Below, in pieces: positions 16,569-24,224 of a DNA stretch of 51,581 nucleotides. Location: NCBI GenBank assembly GCA_009377635.1, contig WHTR01000008.1, positions 1 through 51,581 of the forward strand, written 5' to 3'. This DNA comes from Chloroflexota bacterium. Its GTDB lineage: Bacteria > Chloroflexota > UBA6077 > SHYK01. Position numbers and translations under genes: made by a program. The notes under the pieces were generated by a model. It searched no databases and was not told the origin of the DNA. It saw nothing but the letters and a program-made list of their open reading frames with translations. Numbering within the stretch: the stretch's first letter is position 1; every line of letters begins with the position of its first letter.

Positions 16569-18107
16569 CTAGCGCTCGAAGAAATCCTCGATGCTGGGAT
16601 CCGTAATCCGGATGGGAGCGGCCAGGGACGGGTAGCGCTGCTGGAACTCGGCGTACATACGGTGGGCGATCTCCCGATACGAGAAGTGGCCCGAGGGCCG
16701 GGTTCGGACCTCGGCAATGTAGGCCAGCTCCGCCGCGTCCATCTTGAAGAGCGCCCTCCGTCGATAGGCGAGCGGCAGGACGTACTGGCCCAGACCGGGC
16801 TGCAGCTCGTCCAGGCGGATCGCCAGCGCTCCCGCTCGATCCATCGCGGAGCGATACGCGTGCTGCAAGCCCGCTTCACGGATAGGCGGTGGCTCGTCGT
16901 ATCCGTACGTGGGATGAAAGTCCTTGATCACCTGTACACAGTTCCGGTGGCGGTGCAGGTCCCGAAACGCCCCGTTGTCCATGCACACGTCGAAGATGAG
17001 CTGGTAGCCAACCCGGGCCTCGCGGACCAGCTCGTCGTGGGGGCCCCGCCGGGCGTTCGCGAGCGCGCCGATTGCGTCGATCTCGGATGAGGGAATCGCT
17101 GCGAGCGCGTCGAGAATCTGGCGCAACGACGGATCGGTGACGCGGTACAGCAGGGTGGCAGCCAGCTCCAGCGGCGGCGACGTCGGGCCGACGAGCTGCA
17201 CACCTCGGGAGCCGTCCGGCTGGAGGGCGCCCAGAAGCGAGCGTCCCCGCTCCCGGGCCGACTCGTACGTCTCCTGCGCGTACCGTCGCGGCTGCGTGTA
17301 GCGGACGAGGGTTGGAGCGGCAGGATCGCCATCCCAGGTGGCCGCACGCATCTTGTCGACGAATGCCTCCATGTCGGGTCCACGGTGGCTTGCCATGAAT
17401 GCATCCAGCTCTGGGGCGAGCCGCATGGCGAGCGGGTTGTACGCCGGCTCGGTGGTCGCTCGGCGAAGCTCCTCCGCGATCTCCCGCATCTCTGCGAGGG
17501 GGTGCGCAGCCAGGCGCCCGATCTGCCGCTCCAGGGTGCGGGCGCTGCACAGGTAGCCCAGCCCCGTGTACGTACTGGACGGCAGCAGATAGCGGGCGAC
17601 GTCGAACGCTCGGGCGCGCAGGATCCGCCGGTACTCGTCTTCCGGAAGGTCCGCTGGCCGTCGACTCGCGTGGATCCGCTCGAAGTGCTCGGTAACGGCG
17701 CGGTGCGCGGCGTGATACGCATCGAAGAGAAGATCGCAGTGCTGCCGGTAGCGTTCCAGCAGCGGAGAGGCGGCGATCTCGGGCGGCGTGCAGTAGCGCC
17801 GGCGGCTGAAGTCCTGGTACCGTGTGGAGCTTTCCTGCGCGTCGACCAGTGGCTCGTCAAGAACCTCGACCGCGGCCACGATCGAGATGTTCTCAGCAAC
17901 CATGGTCAGATGGGCCAGATCGGCAATCGAGGCGTGACCATAGGCGAAGTAGAACTGCTCGTAGAAGCGGCTCGCGCCCTCCTGCGTCAGCTCGATCGCC
18001 CACTCCTTGTACGGGCGGGCCGAACGGCTGAACTTCGCGACAGCGTATCCGCCCGGTTCCGGCAGCATCCCGACAACAGAGAAGACGCGGCGCTGGTCGT
18101 CCGGCAC
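16569..18107 (-). CDS. thyX: Double-length ThyX-type flavin-dependent thymidylate synthase
   Basis: ThyX methylates dUMP to dTMP with FAD and methylene-tetrahydrofolate. This protein is ~512 aa, about twice the normal ThyX, and reads as two ThyX-like halves. The first half keeps FAYGHASIADLAH and the substrate end of the signature (ESSTRYQDFS, residues ~92-101) but lacks RHR. The second half keeps only the flavin-binding HRHRN (~385-389) and lacks the Ser-x-Arg end. The classical RHRxxSxxExSxR motif is thus split between halves, implying an intramolecular composite site. GTG 18107 has GGAAGG six bases upstream; the ORF is open to 18284. It is divergent from argS. Confidence 0.85.
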   Translation of the reverse strand: MPDDQRRVFSVVGMLPEPGGYAVAKFSRSARPYKEWAIELTQEGASRFYEQFYFAYGHASIADLAHLTMVAENISIVAAVEVLDEPLVDAQESSTRYQDFSRRRYCTPPEIAASPLLERYRQHCDLLFDAYHAAHRAVTEHFERIHASRRPADLPEDEYRRILRARAFDVARYLLPSSTYTGLGYLCSARTLERQIGRLAAHPLAEMREIAEELRRATTEPAYNPLAMRLAPELDAFMASHRGPDMEAFVDKMRAATWDGDPAAPTLVRYTQPRRYAQETYESARERGRSLLGALQPDGSRGVQLVGPTSPPLELAATLLYRVTDPSLRQILDALAAIPSSEIDAIGALANARRGPHDELVREARVGYQLIFDVCMDNGAFRDLHRHRNCVQVIKDFHPTYGYDEPPPIREAGLQHAYRSAMDRAGALAIRLDELQPGLGQYVLPLAYRRRALFKMDAAELAYIAEVRTRPSGHFSYREIAHRMYAEFQQRYPSLAAPIRITDPSIEDFFER

Positions 18108-18255
18108 GGTCACCCTTCCCGCAGAGCGCTGAGCCACCCTGGGTGATGATAATGCAATGCCTGACCGTGAAGAAGACAACGCCACGTTGAACGGGTCAAG
18201 ACCCGTCCGCTGCGGTCGAATGAGCCCGTCCGCGGGTGAGCGGGCATAATAGGAC

Positions 18256-19908
18256 ATGATTCGCGAGGTAGTTCGACAGCTCATCGATGACGCCGTCCAG
18301 CGAGCGCAAGAGGATCACGCGCTTCCGCCTGTTGCCGTCCCAGAGGTCACCGTCGAGCGGCCAGCGAGCGAAGCGCACGGGGACTACGCGTCGTCGCTCG
18401 CGTTGAAGATGGCGCGCGCCGCGCGCCTGTCGCCCATGGCCATCGCCGGCGCCATCGCCACCCACATGGCTCCTCCGCCATCGATCGCCGCGGTGGACGT
18501 CGCCGCGCCCGGCTTCATCAACATTCGTCTCTCCCCGCAATGGCTCGCCCAACAGGTCGACGTCGTCCTCGAGGCGGGGCCGGCGTTTGCGAGCACGGAC
18601 GTCGGCCGCGGTCGGCGCGTGCAGGTAGAGTACGTGAGCGCCAACCCGACCGGCCCGCTGCACGTTGGGACAGCGCGCGGAGCGGCCCTCGGCGACAGCT
18701 TGGCGCGCGTCCTGCAACAGGCCGGCTATGAGGTCGAGCGGGAGTACTACGTCAACGACGCTGGCTCACGGATGGACGCCTTCAATGCCAGCCTCTACGC
18801 CAGGTACGCGGAGCAGTTCGGGGTGGACATACCCATACCGGAAGACGGCTATCCTGGCGAGTACCTGCGCGACGTCGCCGCGGCCATCGCCGCAACGGAG
18901 GGACGCCGCCTCCTGGACATTCCCGAGGGCGAGGCGCTCCTGGAGCTCGGTCGGCGCGGGGTCGAGATCATTCTCGCAGGAGTGCGCGACGATCTCGAGC
19001 GCCTCAATGTGCGGTTTGATAGCTGGTTCCACGAGCAGTGGCTCTACGACCACGGGCTGGTCGACCGCGCCCTGGCGTTCCTTCGCGAGCGCGGATACGT
19101 CGTGGAACGCGAGGGGGCCATCTGGTTCACCTCATCCTCCCTCGGCGAGGACAAGGACAACGTGCTGGTCCGCAGCAATGGGCTGCCGACATACTTCGCG
19201 TCGGATGTCGCCTATCACTACGACAAGCTCGTCCGGCGCAGCTACGACCGCGCCATCGACGTGTGGGGCGCGGACCACCAGGGACACGTGCCCCGCATGA
19301 GGGCGGTCGTCGGGGCACTGGAGGCGGACCCATCACGCCTGGTCATACTCCTCTACCAGCTTGTGAACCTGGTGCGCCAGGGCCGGCCGATCGCGATGGG
19401 CAAACGGACCGGGTCGTACATCACACTTCGCGAGGTCCTGGACGAGGTCGGGCCCGACGCAATCCGGTTCTTCCTGCTGGGGCGATCGCCCGACGCGATG
19501 ATGGACTTCGATCTGGACCTCGCAAAGGCGCAGTCCGACGTCAACCCCGTCTACTACGTGCAGTACGCCTACGCGCGGATCGCCAGCATCATGCGGCGAG
19601 CGGAAGGGACCGCGTTCGCGTCGGGTGACGTGTCACTCCTCACGCATGGAGCCGAGCTCGCCCTTATCAGGAAGATGCTCGCGCTGCCCGAGGTCGTGGC
19701 AGATGCGGCGTTCGCGCTCGCTCCGCATACGCTTCCCTACTACGCGCAGGAGCTGGCGACCGCGTTTCACGCCTTCTACAAGGACTGCCGGGTGATCAGC
19801 GACGACCTCGACCTGACCAGGGCACGGCTGAAGCTCGTCGCGGCGTGTCAGACGATGCTGGCGACAACCCTCGGCCTGATCGGCGTCCGCGCTCCGGAGC
19901 ACATGTAG
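18256..19908 (+). CDS. argS: Arginyl-tRNA synthetase
   Basis: This class I synthetase of 550 aa charges tRNA-Arg. It has the N-terminal Add-1 domain (~1-105), the HIGH-type motif HVGTARG after VEYVSANPTGPL, the YYVNDAGSRMD block, the WGADHQGHVPRM region, the KMSKS-like AMGKRTGSYI, and the DALR anticodon-binding domain from ~430 to the end. The ATG at 18256 is preceded by CATAATAGGAC; CATAAT at 18245-18250 is so close that transcription from it would give an almost leaderless mRNA, but no -35 box supports this. Divergent from thyX with a ~150-base gap; two tRNA genes follow. Confidence 0.96.
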   Translation: MIREVVRQLIDDAVQRAQEDHALPPVAVPEVTVERPASEAHGDYASSLALKMARAARLSPMAIAGAIATHMAPPPSIAAVDVAAPGFINIRLSPQWLAQQVDVVLEAGPAFASTDVGRGRRVQVEYVSANPTGPLHVGTARGAALGDSLARVLQQAGYEVEREYYVNDAGSRMDAFNASLYARYAEQFGVDIPIPEDGYPGEYLRDVAAAIAATEGRRLLDIPEGEALLELGRRGVEIILAGVRDDLERLNVRFDSWFHEQWLYDHGLVDRALAFLRERGYVVEREGAIWFTSSSLGEDKDNVLVRSNGLPTYFASDVAYHYDKLVRRSYDRAIDVWGADHQGHVPRMRAVVGALEADPSRLVILLYQLVNLVRQGRPIAMGKRTGSYITLREVLDEVGPDAIRFFLLGRSPDAMMDFDLDLAKAQSDVNPVYYVQYAYARIASIMRRAEGTAFASGDVSLLTHGAELALIRKMLALPEVVADAAFALAPHTLPYYAQELATAFHAFYKDCRVISDDLDLTRARLKLVAACQTMLATTLGLIGVRAPEHM

Positions 19909-19941
19909 TCTGCCCCCGCACGACTCGGGTAGAATGCGTAC

Positions 19942-20028
19942 GGAGGCGTCGCATAGCCTGGACTAGTGCGGCCGACTCGAAATCGGCTGACCCGCAAGGG
20001 TCCGGGGGTTCGAATCCCTCCGCCTCCG
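19942..20028 (+). tRNA. tRNA-Ser (anticodon CGA)
   Basis: Class II tRNA of 87 bases. The acceptor GGAGGCG pairs with CGCCTCC, discriminator G. The anticodon arm is GCCGA-CTCGAAA-TCGGC with CGA at 19978-19980, and the variable arm GACCC-GCAA-GGGTC is typical of serine tRNA. T loop TTCGAAT. CCA is not encoded in full. A TAGAAT box lies at 19930-19935. It is separated by one base from tRNA-Pro, so both are probably one transcript. Confidence 0.95.
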
Positions 20029-20029
20029 C

Positions 20030-20103
20030 CGGGGAGTGGCGCAGCCTGGTAGCGCGCTTGGATCGGGACCAAGAGGTCGGAGGTTCGAATCCTCTCTCCC
20101 CGA
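20030..20103 (+). tRNA. tRNA-Pro (anticodon CGG), island attachment gene
   Basis: The 74-base tRNA pairs CGGGGAG with CTCCCCG (discriminator A). The anticodon arm is CTTGG-ATCGGGA-CCAAG with CGG at 20064-20066, and the T arm is GGAGG-TTCGAAT-CCTCT. The sequence closely follows the usual bacterial tRNA-Pro(CGG) layout. Its 3' part is duplicated at 27152-27206 and partly at 29276-29308, so this gene is the integration site of the island that follows; integration kept the tRNA intact. Confidence 0.95.
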
Positions 20104-20106
20104 CCC
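20052..20106 (+). repeat. Attachment repeat, copy 1 (inside tRNA-Pro)
   Basis: These 55 bases, from the D-arm side of the anticodon stem to just past the tRNA 3' end, are repeated without a mismatch at 27152-27206. A tRNA 3'-half repeat on both sides of foreign DNA is the classic footprint of tyrosine-recombinase integration (attL/attR). Confidence 0.9.
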
Positions 20107-20348
20107 GCCATCGGTTGCTGCAGGCCATCTGTGCGGCAGGCTGAGCCAGCAAGCTGGGTGACGCCCTTTGGTAGCCCGTTCATGATAGCGGGCCCATCCC
20201 GCTGGATGGAACCTCGGGTGCCTACTCCCACCGCCAGCGCATGCGTCTTGAGATTCGCCAGCTCCCCTTCCTGGCAGGGGCGATGGTACTCGCTACGGCA
20301 CCCCGCGTTTCCTCGCGGGGTGGTGCGGGGGCTTGTGGACAAGTAGGG
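20107..20348. other. Island left end, no gene recognised
   Basis: About 240 bases between tRNA-Pro and the toxin-antitoxin promoter. A minus-strand frame runs through it, but it continues across both tRNAs and is not credible. Short inverted repeats are present (GGGGTGCCG near 20290-20320 with CCCCGCG..CGCGGGG). Nothing else is recognised. Confidence 0.3.
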
Positions 20349-20382
20349 TTGACAAGCCTTGATATGATTGGCTACATTGTAG
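20349..20382 (+). promoter_or_regulatory. Promoter with overlapping palindromic operator
   Basis: TTGACA (20349-20354) and TACATT (20373-20378) are 18 bases apart. An 11-base inverted repeat CTACA-T-TGTAG (20372-20382) covers the -10 box, as expected for autorepression by the RHH antitoxin encoded immediately downstream. GAGGAGG at 20391-20397 is the ribosome binding site. Confidence 0.6.
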
Positions 20383-20404
20383 TCGCCTAGAGAGGAGGCG
20401 CCGC

Positions 20405-20659
20405 ATGCCCCGTACGTTGAAGAGGGACACCACGCCGGTCGCCGTTCGCTTCGGCGAGGAGGACGGTGAGTTTCTTGCCCTCATTCGGGCCAGAGCTTCC
20501 GCCCATCACCGCTCGGTCTCAGGCCAGCTCAAGCACTACGCCCACATCGCGCTCATTGCGGAGGACAACCCAGACCTGCCGCTGTCCATGATTCAGGGGA
20601 TTCTAGAGGGACAGGAGGAGCTGCGGGCGGGCCTTGTTGAGCCGTATCAGTGGGGGTGA
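20405..20659 (+). CDS. Ribbon-helix-helix-type antitoxin (ParD-like)
   Basis: The 84-aa protein opens with a strand-like segment TTPVAVRFGEEDGEFLALI, then helices with HHRSVSGQLKHYAHIALIAEDNP, the pattern of small RHH/ParD-like DNA-binding antitoxins. The C-terminal part (SMIQGILEGQEELRAGLVEP) would wrap the toxin. It lies directly before a RelE-like toxin reading frame and has its own promoter with a palindrome over the -10 box. Start ATG 20405 with GAGGAGG. Function as antitoxin is inferred from position and size. Confidence 0.7.
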   Translation: MPRTLKRDTTPVAVRFGEEDGEFLALIRARASAHHRSVSGQLKHYAHIALIAEDNPDLPLSMIQGILEGQEELRAGLVEPYQWG

Positions 20660-20983
20660 CCCATTCCGTCTGAAGGAGCTCGCGGTTCACAGCCGGCTCG
20701 TGAGCTCGTTGCAACTTCCCGATTCGGCAGGCTGAAGAAGCGTTTCCACGCCCAAGCTCGGGAGGCCATAGACAAAGCGGTACGTGGCATCCTCGATGAC
20801 CCACTATTAGGAGAGCAGAAGCGAGGAGCATTGTCTACTGTGCGCGTCGTCAAGTTCAAGGTTGGCCCGCAGCTACTCCTACTGGCCTATCACTTCGACG
20901 ATGCGCACAACCGCGTCGAACTGATTGACATTGGCTCGCATGAGAACTTCTACCGGGACCTCCAACGGTACCTGGCGATGTGA
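20660..20983 (+). pseudogene. RelE/ParE-like toxin frame lacking a normal start codon
   Basis: Directly after the antitoxin stop, the same frame stays open for 107 codons and encodes a RelE-like toxin: ELVATSRFGRLKKRF, then AIDKAVRGILDDPLLGEQKR, VRVVKFKVGPQLLLLAYHFD and GSHENFYRDLQRYL. All family landmarks are present to the natural stop at 20981-20983. However, no ATG, GTG or TTG occurs in frame before the conserved part; only ATT (20663) and sense codons. AAGGAG at 20673-20678 is a good ribosome binding site but is followed by GGT and TCA rather than a start. Either the start codon was lost (toxin silenced) or a rare start such as ATT is used. Confidence 0.6.
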
Positions 20984-21040
20984 ATCACCGCCGCTCCTCC
21001 TTCGAAGATGTTGGGCGGATGTCTTCCCCCACTACAGCGC

Positions 21041-21089
21041 CGGCTCACTCGTCAGAACCAAAACTCGCGGCTCAACGCCCGCCTGCCGA
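21041..21089 (+). repeat. 49-bp direct repeat, copy 1
   Basis: This 49-base sequence, from CGGCTCACTCGTCAG to GCCTGCCGA, recurs exactly and in the same orientation at 27810-27858 in the second island module. Function unknown; both copies lie outside genes. Confidence 0.85.
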
Positions 21090-21253
21090 CACCCCTCGCC
21101 ATGTAGCCGGTGATGCCCCTCGGTCCACGTCTGGCCGCGCGGACGAGGAAGAACACGCTCACGAGCCGCCAGAGCAGGCCCACTCGTCCTCCTCCTCATC
21201 GACCGATGCGCCGTCGATTCCATCGCCGACGACGATGTCTACACGCTGGGCTG

Positions 21254-21280
21254 CCCGTCTCCGCGCTGGACGGAGACGGG
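21254..21280. other. Perfect 10-bp inverted repeat (hairpin)
   Basis: CCCGTCTCCG (21254-21263) and CGGAGACGGG (21271-21280) with a 7-base loop. It lies between the toxin frame (plus) and the secreted protein gene (minus) and could terminate either transcript, but no T-run follows on either strand. Confidence 0.45.
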
Positions 21281-21319
21281 GAGGACAAGATGCGTGGCGG
21301 TGGATCTGGAGTACCTGGG

Positions 21320-21688
21320 CTACGGCTTATACCATTGTCCGGATTCGGGGTCGTAGCGCCGGCCCAAGCCAGGACCGTCCGGCCCGTTCAGGTGCTCGCG
21401 TGAAAAGGGACCTCCGGTTGGTGGCTGGAACCGCTCGCGAAACTCGATGCATACCTCAGTGCCGTCGGCATGGCGAATTCGCTTGCCGTCCGGACCACCT
21501 ACCGGAATGCAGTCAGGCATCTTCTCCACATCTGTCGTACCGTCTGGGTTGATCCACGGCGGTCGCGGGGATGGGAGTCGTCGATCCTCCTGGCCCAACG
21601 CGGCCGAAGCGCTCAGCGCGGCGAGCGCGCTGACGACTATCAAGGCGAGGATACCTGCGGCTAACTTCTCACGGCCACTATGCATCAT
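21320..21688 (-). CDS. Small secreted protein, function unknown
   Basis: The ~122-aa product has a signal peptide (REKLAAGILALIVVSALAALS, cleavage likely after the Ala-rich end near ASAALG) and a polar mature part rich in Pro, Gly and Asp. Two cysteines (PDCIPVGG and EVCIEF) could form a disulfide. No family recognised. ATG 21688 (or the adjacent ATG 21685) lies downstream of AGGGAGG. It is followed on the same strand by nothing but the hairpin at 21254. Island gene; codon use looks less GC-biased than in the flanks. Confidence 0.6.
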   Translation of the reverse strand: MMHSGREKLAAGILALIVVSALAALSASAALGQEDRRLPSPRPPWINPDGTTDVEKMPDCIPVGGPDGKRIRHADGTEVCIEFRERFQPPTGGPFSREHLNGPDGPGLGRRYDPESGQWYKP

Positions 21689-21764
21689 GGGTGCTCGTTT
21701 CCTCCCTTCTCCCATGGGATTACTACCATGCAACTAACACGCAGAGCGTCCTGTGCAGCTCTCC

Positions 21765-22262
21765 TCAGGACGGCAGATAATGTGGCCCTGACCACGTCGA
21801 ACCACCCCTCCAATCGCCAGTGAGGTGGTATCCCCAGGTCTTGTTCGCATAATCTCCCGGCCCACACCACGGCTCGCCTGGGTAGAGGTAGCGGATCTCC
21901 ATGTCATGGTCCCATGTGTCATTGTAGAAATACCCGGACCAGTCGCATCCTATCCACCCACCGCCATCCCAATATATGAGCTGCAGAGAAATCTCCAGAT
22001 GTCCAGGGGCTGCGTCCCACTCATAACCGCAGAAGACCGGTGGCGTGCCATTGCCATCTACTCTCACGCGGGAGTACACGTATCCTGCACCCCACCCGTG
22101 ATCCAGGTAGGCATGGTCCCACACACAGTCATTGGGCGAGACCCAGACGTACCCCCAGTTCTCCACCGACCAAGGCTCATGGGCCATGGCATGCTGGGGC
22201 GTCACCGCAAGTAGAACTGCAACCAGCACAATGTGCAAGAGAAGGATCGACAGGCCAACCAC
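21765..22262 (-). CDS. Secreted Trp/Tyr/Cys-rich protein, function unknown
   Basis: The ~165-aa product starts with a hydrophobic signal (GLSILLLHIVLVAVLLAV, ending near HAMA) and continues as an aromatic-rich domain with four cysteines (NDCVWD, VFCGYE, IGCDWS, PWCGPG), many Trp and Gly residues and few charges. This suggests a small exported beta-rich protein stabilised by disulfides. No family recognised. The only sensible start is GTG 22262, as the upstream frame is Arg/Ser-rich; the ribosome binding site is weak. It precedes the other secreted protein (21320-21688) on the same strand with a ~75-base gap, so they may be co-transcribed. Confidence 0.55.
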   Translation of the reverse strand: MVGLSILLLHIVLVAVLLAVTPQHAMAHEPWSVENWGYVWVSPNDCVWDHAYLDHGWGAGYVYSRVRVDGNGTPPVFCGYEWDAAPGHLEISLQLIYWDGGGWIGCDWSGYFYNDTWDHDMEIRYLYPGEPWCGPGDYANKTWGYHLTGDWRGGSTWSGPHYLPS

Positions 22263-22567
22263 TGGTTCTCGCCGGCTGCTAAACGACGTCGACCGTCCAC
22301 CCCTCCGGCGTGCGTAGATACCGGGCGGCAGCCATGCATTCGGAGACAGCGAGGGGAATAGCCACGAGGACCCAGGAACCGCGTGAGGCAATTGCCCCCC
22401 CCAACACATCCAAGAAGCACCCGCCCCGGTTGGCACCGGGGTGGTCTATGCGGTTACGGCCTGCAACACATTCCAGGCTGGTGGAAATGTAGTACTGAGG
22501 GGGGGGTAATGTCAAGCTCGGTGCGTTCTCATTTCGGCGTATTTGGGCGGACCTTGTGGGCTGGCTC
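22263..22567. other. Non-coding stretch, hairpin only
   Basis: About 300 bases without a credible gene. It includes a small hairpin CCCCGGTTGGCACCGGGG near 22422-22440 and G-runs at 22500-22507. It should contain the promoter of the minus-strand secreted protein genes, but no clear boxes are seen. Confidence 0.3.
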
Positions 22568-22630
22568 GAACCGGAACAGCCGATGCACTGCTCGTCTGCC
22601 AGCGCGCCGCGCCCCGAAGCCCGCGGCGCC
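22568..22630 (+). repeat. 63-bp direct repeat, copy 1
   Basis: This sequence recurs at 29085-29147 with four mismatches in 63 bases, in the same orientation. It borders the transposase fragment that follows, so it may be a piece of the same mobile element. Confidence 0.8.
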
Positions 22631-22836
22631 AGCTCCGCCGGGTTGTTGTGCAACGGCAGCTCCGGATGCACGAGCACCAGGAGCAGCCCGGGCTTTTTGG
22701 CCTGCGTCAAGGCGATGCGGTCGTCCAGCGCCAGATAGCCGGTCCGGGTCGCGAACAACGCGTCGAACCTGGCCTCCAGCCGCGCCCGCTCCGCCACCCT
22801 GCGCAGCCGGGCATCGAACAGGTGGCCGTACCGGTC
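22631..22836 (-). pseudogene. Transposase C-terminal fragment
   Basis: A minus-strand frame encodes RLEARFDALFATRTGYLALD, DDRIALTQAKKPGLLLVLVH and ELPLHNNPAEL. This pattern (long helical region then HPELPLHNNPAEL) is that of the C-terminal catalytic part of a bacterial transposase. Similarity stops abruptly after NPAEL at the 63-bp repeat and upstream it joins an integrase fragment in another frame, so only ~70 codons survive. The exact family is not certain. Confidence 0.6.
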
Positions 22837-22839
22837 AGC

Positions 22840-23075
22840 GGACCGACCGGAACAGTGGAGAGACTTGCCACGTTGCTGGTGAGCTGGCCCCGCCGGACGG
22901 CTACCCCCAGCGCTGTGCGGAAGGTAGCCCGCAAGAGGAACACCGTGCGGGCGGAAAGCCCCGCTGCCTGCTTCGCTGCCAGGAACGCATCGACGTGCTC
23001 GGGGGTGAGTCTGGCGAGTCGGTGATGCCCGAGACTGGGGAGAAGGTGGGTGCGGGTGAGCGATCCATATGACGA
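22840..23075 (-). pseudogene. Tyrosine-recombinase N-terminal (SAM-like) fragment
   Basis: The frame encodes SSYGSLTRTHLLPSLGHHRL, LTPEHVDAFLAAKQAAGLS and RTVFLLRATFRTALGVAV, the typical core-DNA-binding N-terminal domain of phage-type integrases. The catalytic domain with Arg-His-Arg-Tyr is missing; the frame instead runs into a transposase remnant. It is likely debris of the integrase that inserted the island, but cannot act. Confidence 0.7.
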
Positions 23076-23190
23076 GCGAGCGAAGATCGCCGGCGGCAAC
23101 GTCGGGCGTATCAACCGCATCGCGTAGCGATGCGGCTGGTAGCCGCGCTTACATTCCTCCTCACGTCGCGCCAGGAGGACGCGCCCCAGC

Positions 23191-24084
23191 TCACTGCGTG
23201 ACGACCACTCTGAGCAGTCCACCGATCGTGAGCCAGTAGTAGATGATGTAGGCGCCCGCCGCGAGTACGAGCACGGCACTGGCCACGTGAACAGTGCGGA
23301 CAACGGCGCGCATGTGCGTGAGCACAGTCGCCCGCAGCAGACCGGCCGCGATGGTCAGGACCCCGATCACGACGCCCATGCCCGCGGCATAGGAGGCGTA
23401 GTTGACCGTTGCTCCGAGTGGGCCATCGAGAGTCCACGCCGTGCCAACGACGGCGAGGAACACCGGCAGCGTACAGCTCAGCGATCCCAGCCCGTAAACG
23501 AGCCCGAAGGCGAAGAACCCCCGGAGGTCGGCCCTCCCCGCGGCGGGGCCGAATCGCGCCGCCAGGGCTTCTCCCCAGCGCACGTACGGCGTCCTGCCCG
23601 CGATCTGGCTGCCTCCAACGACGAGCATGCCCACGCCGACGGCCAGGCCAGCCCACGCCATGTGCCGAACGAGCGCGCCGGCGGTGACGTTGAGGATGAG
23701 CCCTACCGAAGCGAATAGCAGAACGAACGCGACCGTCACGATGGCGCTCACCTGGATGGAACGCGAGAGCTGGCGCAGTCGCGTGGCCGTGACCGGAGCG
23801 GGATCTCGCTCGCCGACGTACAGCGCCAGGTACGCCGGGAGCAGCGCGAACCCGCACGGGTTGAAGGCGGCAACCATCCCAGCGGCGAAGGCGTATCCGA
23901 GGGGCAACGTCCCCGCGAAGGTTGCGACGAGGCCCGCCGAGGCCCCCGCGAGTCCCTCGACACGGGCGTTGACCACGCCGATCTGCGTCCCGGTCGCTGC
24001 CGCGGCGATGAGCGAGGCAACGCCGGACCCGACGGCGGCCCCGAAAGTTGACACCCAAACTGACACCCTGTGTATGACGCCCAA
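23191..24084 (-). CDS. CcdA/DsbD-type membrane electron-transfer protein
   Basis: The ~297-aa product has six or more membrane segments and the two key cysteines of the CcdA/DsbD family, one in AFNPCGFALLPAYL and one in GLGSLSCTLPVF. These proteins carry reducing power across the membrane for cytochrome c maturation or thiol repair. No partner thioredoxin-like gene lies next to it. The first ~12 codons (from ATG 24084) lie in recombination debris: the ATG itself is within an integrase fragment. The native start may be further in, for example GTG 23976. Translation from the upstream ATG would make a hybrid N-terminus. The gene is full length otherwise. Confidence 0.75.
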   Translation of the reverse strand: MGVIHRVSVWVSTFGAAVGSGVASLIAAAATGTQIGVVNARVEGLAGASAGLVATFAGTLPLGYAFAAGMVAAFNPCGFALLPAYLALYVGERDPAPVTATRLRQLSRSIQVSAIVTVAFVLLFASVGLILNVTAGALVRHMAWAGLAVGVGMLVVGGSQIAGRTPYVRWGEALAARFGPAAGRADLRGFFAFGLVYGLGSLSCTLPVFLAVVGTAWTLDGPLGATVNYASYAAGMGVVIGVLTIAAGLLRATVLTHMRAVVRTVHVASAVLVLAAGAYIIYYWLTIGGLLRVVVTQ

Positions 24085-24193
24085 GACCCGGGATGAAGTG
24101 CACTCGACTCAGGGACTCGTACTGCCCATAGGTTGCCGGGCGCACCGACTCGCGAACCACGTCTTCGAGCCACACCGCGAGCGACGTTTCCAC
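24077..24193 (-). pseudogene. Second integrase N-terminal fragment
   Basis: The frame encodes TSLAVWLEDVVRESVRPATY and GQYESLSRVHFIPGLGR, again the N-terminal start of a tyrosine recombinase. It is cut at both ends: upstream it joins the IS3-type orfA remnant, downstream it runs into the ccdA-like gene through TGTCAGTTTGGGTGTCAA. Because it overlaps in family position with the fragment at 22840-23075, the two are from different integrase copies rather than halves of one. Confidence 0.65.
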
Positions 24194-24224
24194 CGTCTGG
24201 TGCCCGTCCACCGGGCGCATGCCA

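Noticed and set aside
14771-16879. 702-aa minus-strand frame overlapping the glycosyltransferase and thyX
   Set aside because: Another reading frame of the same strand; the GT-C and ThyX frames carry the conserved motifs.
18245-18256. Leaderless argS transcript from CATAAT at 18245-18250
   Set aside because: The -10 box is suggestive but no -35 box is found at proper distance; evidence too weak to annotate.
19848-20342. 164-aa minus-strand frame across tRNA-Ser and tRNA-Pro (contains ERIRTSDLL-type sequence)
   Set aside because: This is the well-known spurious translation of tRNA genes, not a protein.
20657-20659. Possible selenocysteine or read-through at the TGA joining antitoxin and toxin frames
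   Set aside because: The TGA sits at the natural antitoxin end and before non-conserved codons, with no hairpin of SECIS type seen after it; a fused antitoxin-toxin is not expected.
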